From the NCBI GenBank assembly GCA_022570795.1, contig JAKUDP010000006.1, positions 2,232,001 to 2,296,000 on the forward strand: a stretch of DNA of 64,000 nt, in the 5' to 3' direction. Each line of letters starts with the position of its first letter. Positions within the stretch are counted from its first letter, which is position 1. This DNA is from Sphaerulina vaccinii (Eukaryota > Ascomycota > Dothideomycetes > Mycosphaerellales > Mycosphaerellaceae). Under the pieces are notes generated by a model. It was given only the letters and a program-made list of their open reading frames with translations, ran no database searches and had not been told where the DNA came from. Of the stretch, positions 63,430 to 64,000 are shown one piece after another. The position numbers were made by a program, and so were the translations under genes.

Positions 63430-64000
63430 TTACTCTGCTCCAGAGTCGCCAGTGTGATCATTACCGACTTCAGGCACAGGTCCAACTGTGTTCAATCCTA
63501 GCAAGTCAAATGGATGTCTGAACTGAATGCCACGTGCCTCAATCACCTCCTCCAGCTCTTCCACCCTGTCACGAACTGTCCGAATGTCTTTCTGAACAGC
63601 AACAGCTTCCTTGACGATCTTGATAGCATAGGCTTTCAACTGATCAACATTGAGCCTACCGAAGTTGCTACCACGCAACAACATCATCTTTCCGCCCTCG
63701 TCATCATGGTGTAGTAGACTTGATACTTCCTCTGGCCTCAGCTCCTGCAGCCTCCAGACATGTGGTTTGAGCTCCTCAGGCTTCTCCTCTAAGCGGCCAA
63801 GCACGAATTCGATTGCCTGTTTTGCGAAGTTGTCTGAGATGATGACCGTCAATAGAAGGACGATTTCTTCTCTGATACATTTATCCAGCCGAAGTTGAAG
63901 CTGATTCCAGTCATGGACATGCTCGATATCTGAGATTGATACAGTCGTAGCCTCGGAAGACGATGGACTGGGCTCCTTTTCCGCGGAGTCTGCTTCGGAC
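63430..64000 (-). CDS. Hypothetical protein, second tandem paralogue, 5' end beyond the window
   Basis: The frame is open to the window end with no certain start. The visible part has 189 codons. It begins in an acidic Ser/Glu-rich stretch and then matches the neighbouring gene: VSISDIEHVHDWNQLQLRLD, LEELRP-like ELRPEEVSSLLHHDDEGGKM, AYAIKIVKEAVAVQKDIRTV then RDRVEELEEV. It has a 30-residue C-terminal extension (FRHPFDLLGLNTVGPVPEVG) not present in the shorter copy. Function unknown. Confidence 0.65.
   Translation of the reverse strand, partial: SEADSAEKEPSPSSSEATTVSISDIEHVHDWNQLQLRLDKCIREEIVLLLTVIISDNFAKQAIEFVLGRLEEKPEELKPHVWRLQELRPEEVSSLLHHDDEGGKMMLLRGSNFGRLNVDQLKAYAIKIVKEAVAVQKDIRTVRDRVEELEEVIEARGIQFRHPFDLLGLNTVGPVPEVGNDHTGDSGAE

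Noticed and set aside
1..64000. tRNA, rRNA or other structured RNA genes
   Set aside because: No segment with a convincing T-loop plus acceptor pairing or rRNA-like conserved blocks was found by eye; a tRNAscan or Infernal run would be decisive.

Overview
This window looks like nuclear DNA of a filamentous ascomycete (Pezizomycotina). Coding regions are interrupted by short GT-AG introns of about 46-110 nt, most with CTGAC or CTAAC branch-like motifs close to the acceptor. The gene content is typical of such fungi: a class II hydrophobin, a CFEM-like membrane protein, three major-facilitator (MFS) carriers of the Dal5/Tna1/Liz1 type, a bifunctional catalase-peroxidase, a TauD-type dioxygenase, a SET/TPR protein and a fungal Hsp70-like protein. 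A dothideomycete is my best guess, but that is inference. No tRNA, rRNA or CRISPR was recognised.

Layout. 1-6 kb: a decayed NRPS-like adenylation gene cut by the window edge, a coding inverted repeat, a small cysteine-containing secreted protein and a stretch of possible gene relics. 6-15 kb: an MFS carrier, a 643-aa protein of unknown function, and an HSPA12-type Hsp70-like gene. 15-23 kb: a Gly/Asn-rich class II hydrophobin with a TATA box, an unassigned gene, a broken copy of a Myb/SANT-like plus Cys-His protein, and a CFEM-like membrane protein. 23.7-27.3 kb: an array of three damaged copies of a C2H2 zinc finger plus coiled coil plus copia-Pol beta-barrel-like module. It contains an interstitial telomeric repeat and a segment with a RIP-like base bias. 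28-32 kb: two hypothetical genes. 32.7-36.5 kb: a divergent pair of TauD dioxygenase and MFS carrier, a plausible sulfonate or organic-acid uptake and oxidation unit. 38-46 kb: catalase-peroxidase, a secreted alpha/beta hydrolase and a third MFS carrier. 47-52 kb: a TPR/ankyrin/TIR-like protein and the intact 717-aa paralogue of the broken gene at 20 kb. 52-56 kb: a MITE-like element, an HD-domain hydrolase and an O-methyltransferase reduced to its N-terminal half. 57-64 kb: a fungal transcription-factor-like protein, a SET/TPR protein and tandem paralogous coiled-coil proteins, the last running off the end.

Most genes look like independent units. The clearest functional neighbourhood is TauD with its divergent transporter. 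The most unusual material is the retroelement-derived zinc-finger array (23.7-27.3 kb), the dispersed Myb-like/Cys-His family (20 kb and 50 kb), and the TPR-ankyrin-TIR-like protein (47-49 kb), whose architecture resembles innate-immune receptors. All exon boundaries were derived by hand from splice signals and frame continuity. Family calls rest on recognised motifs, not on database searches.
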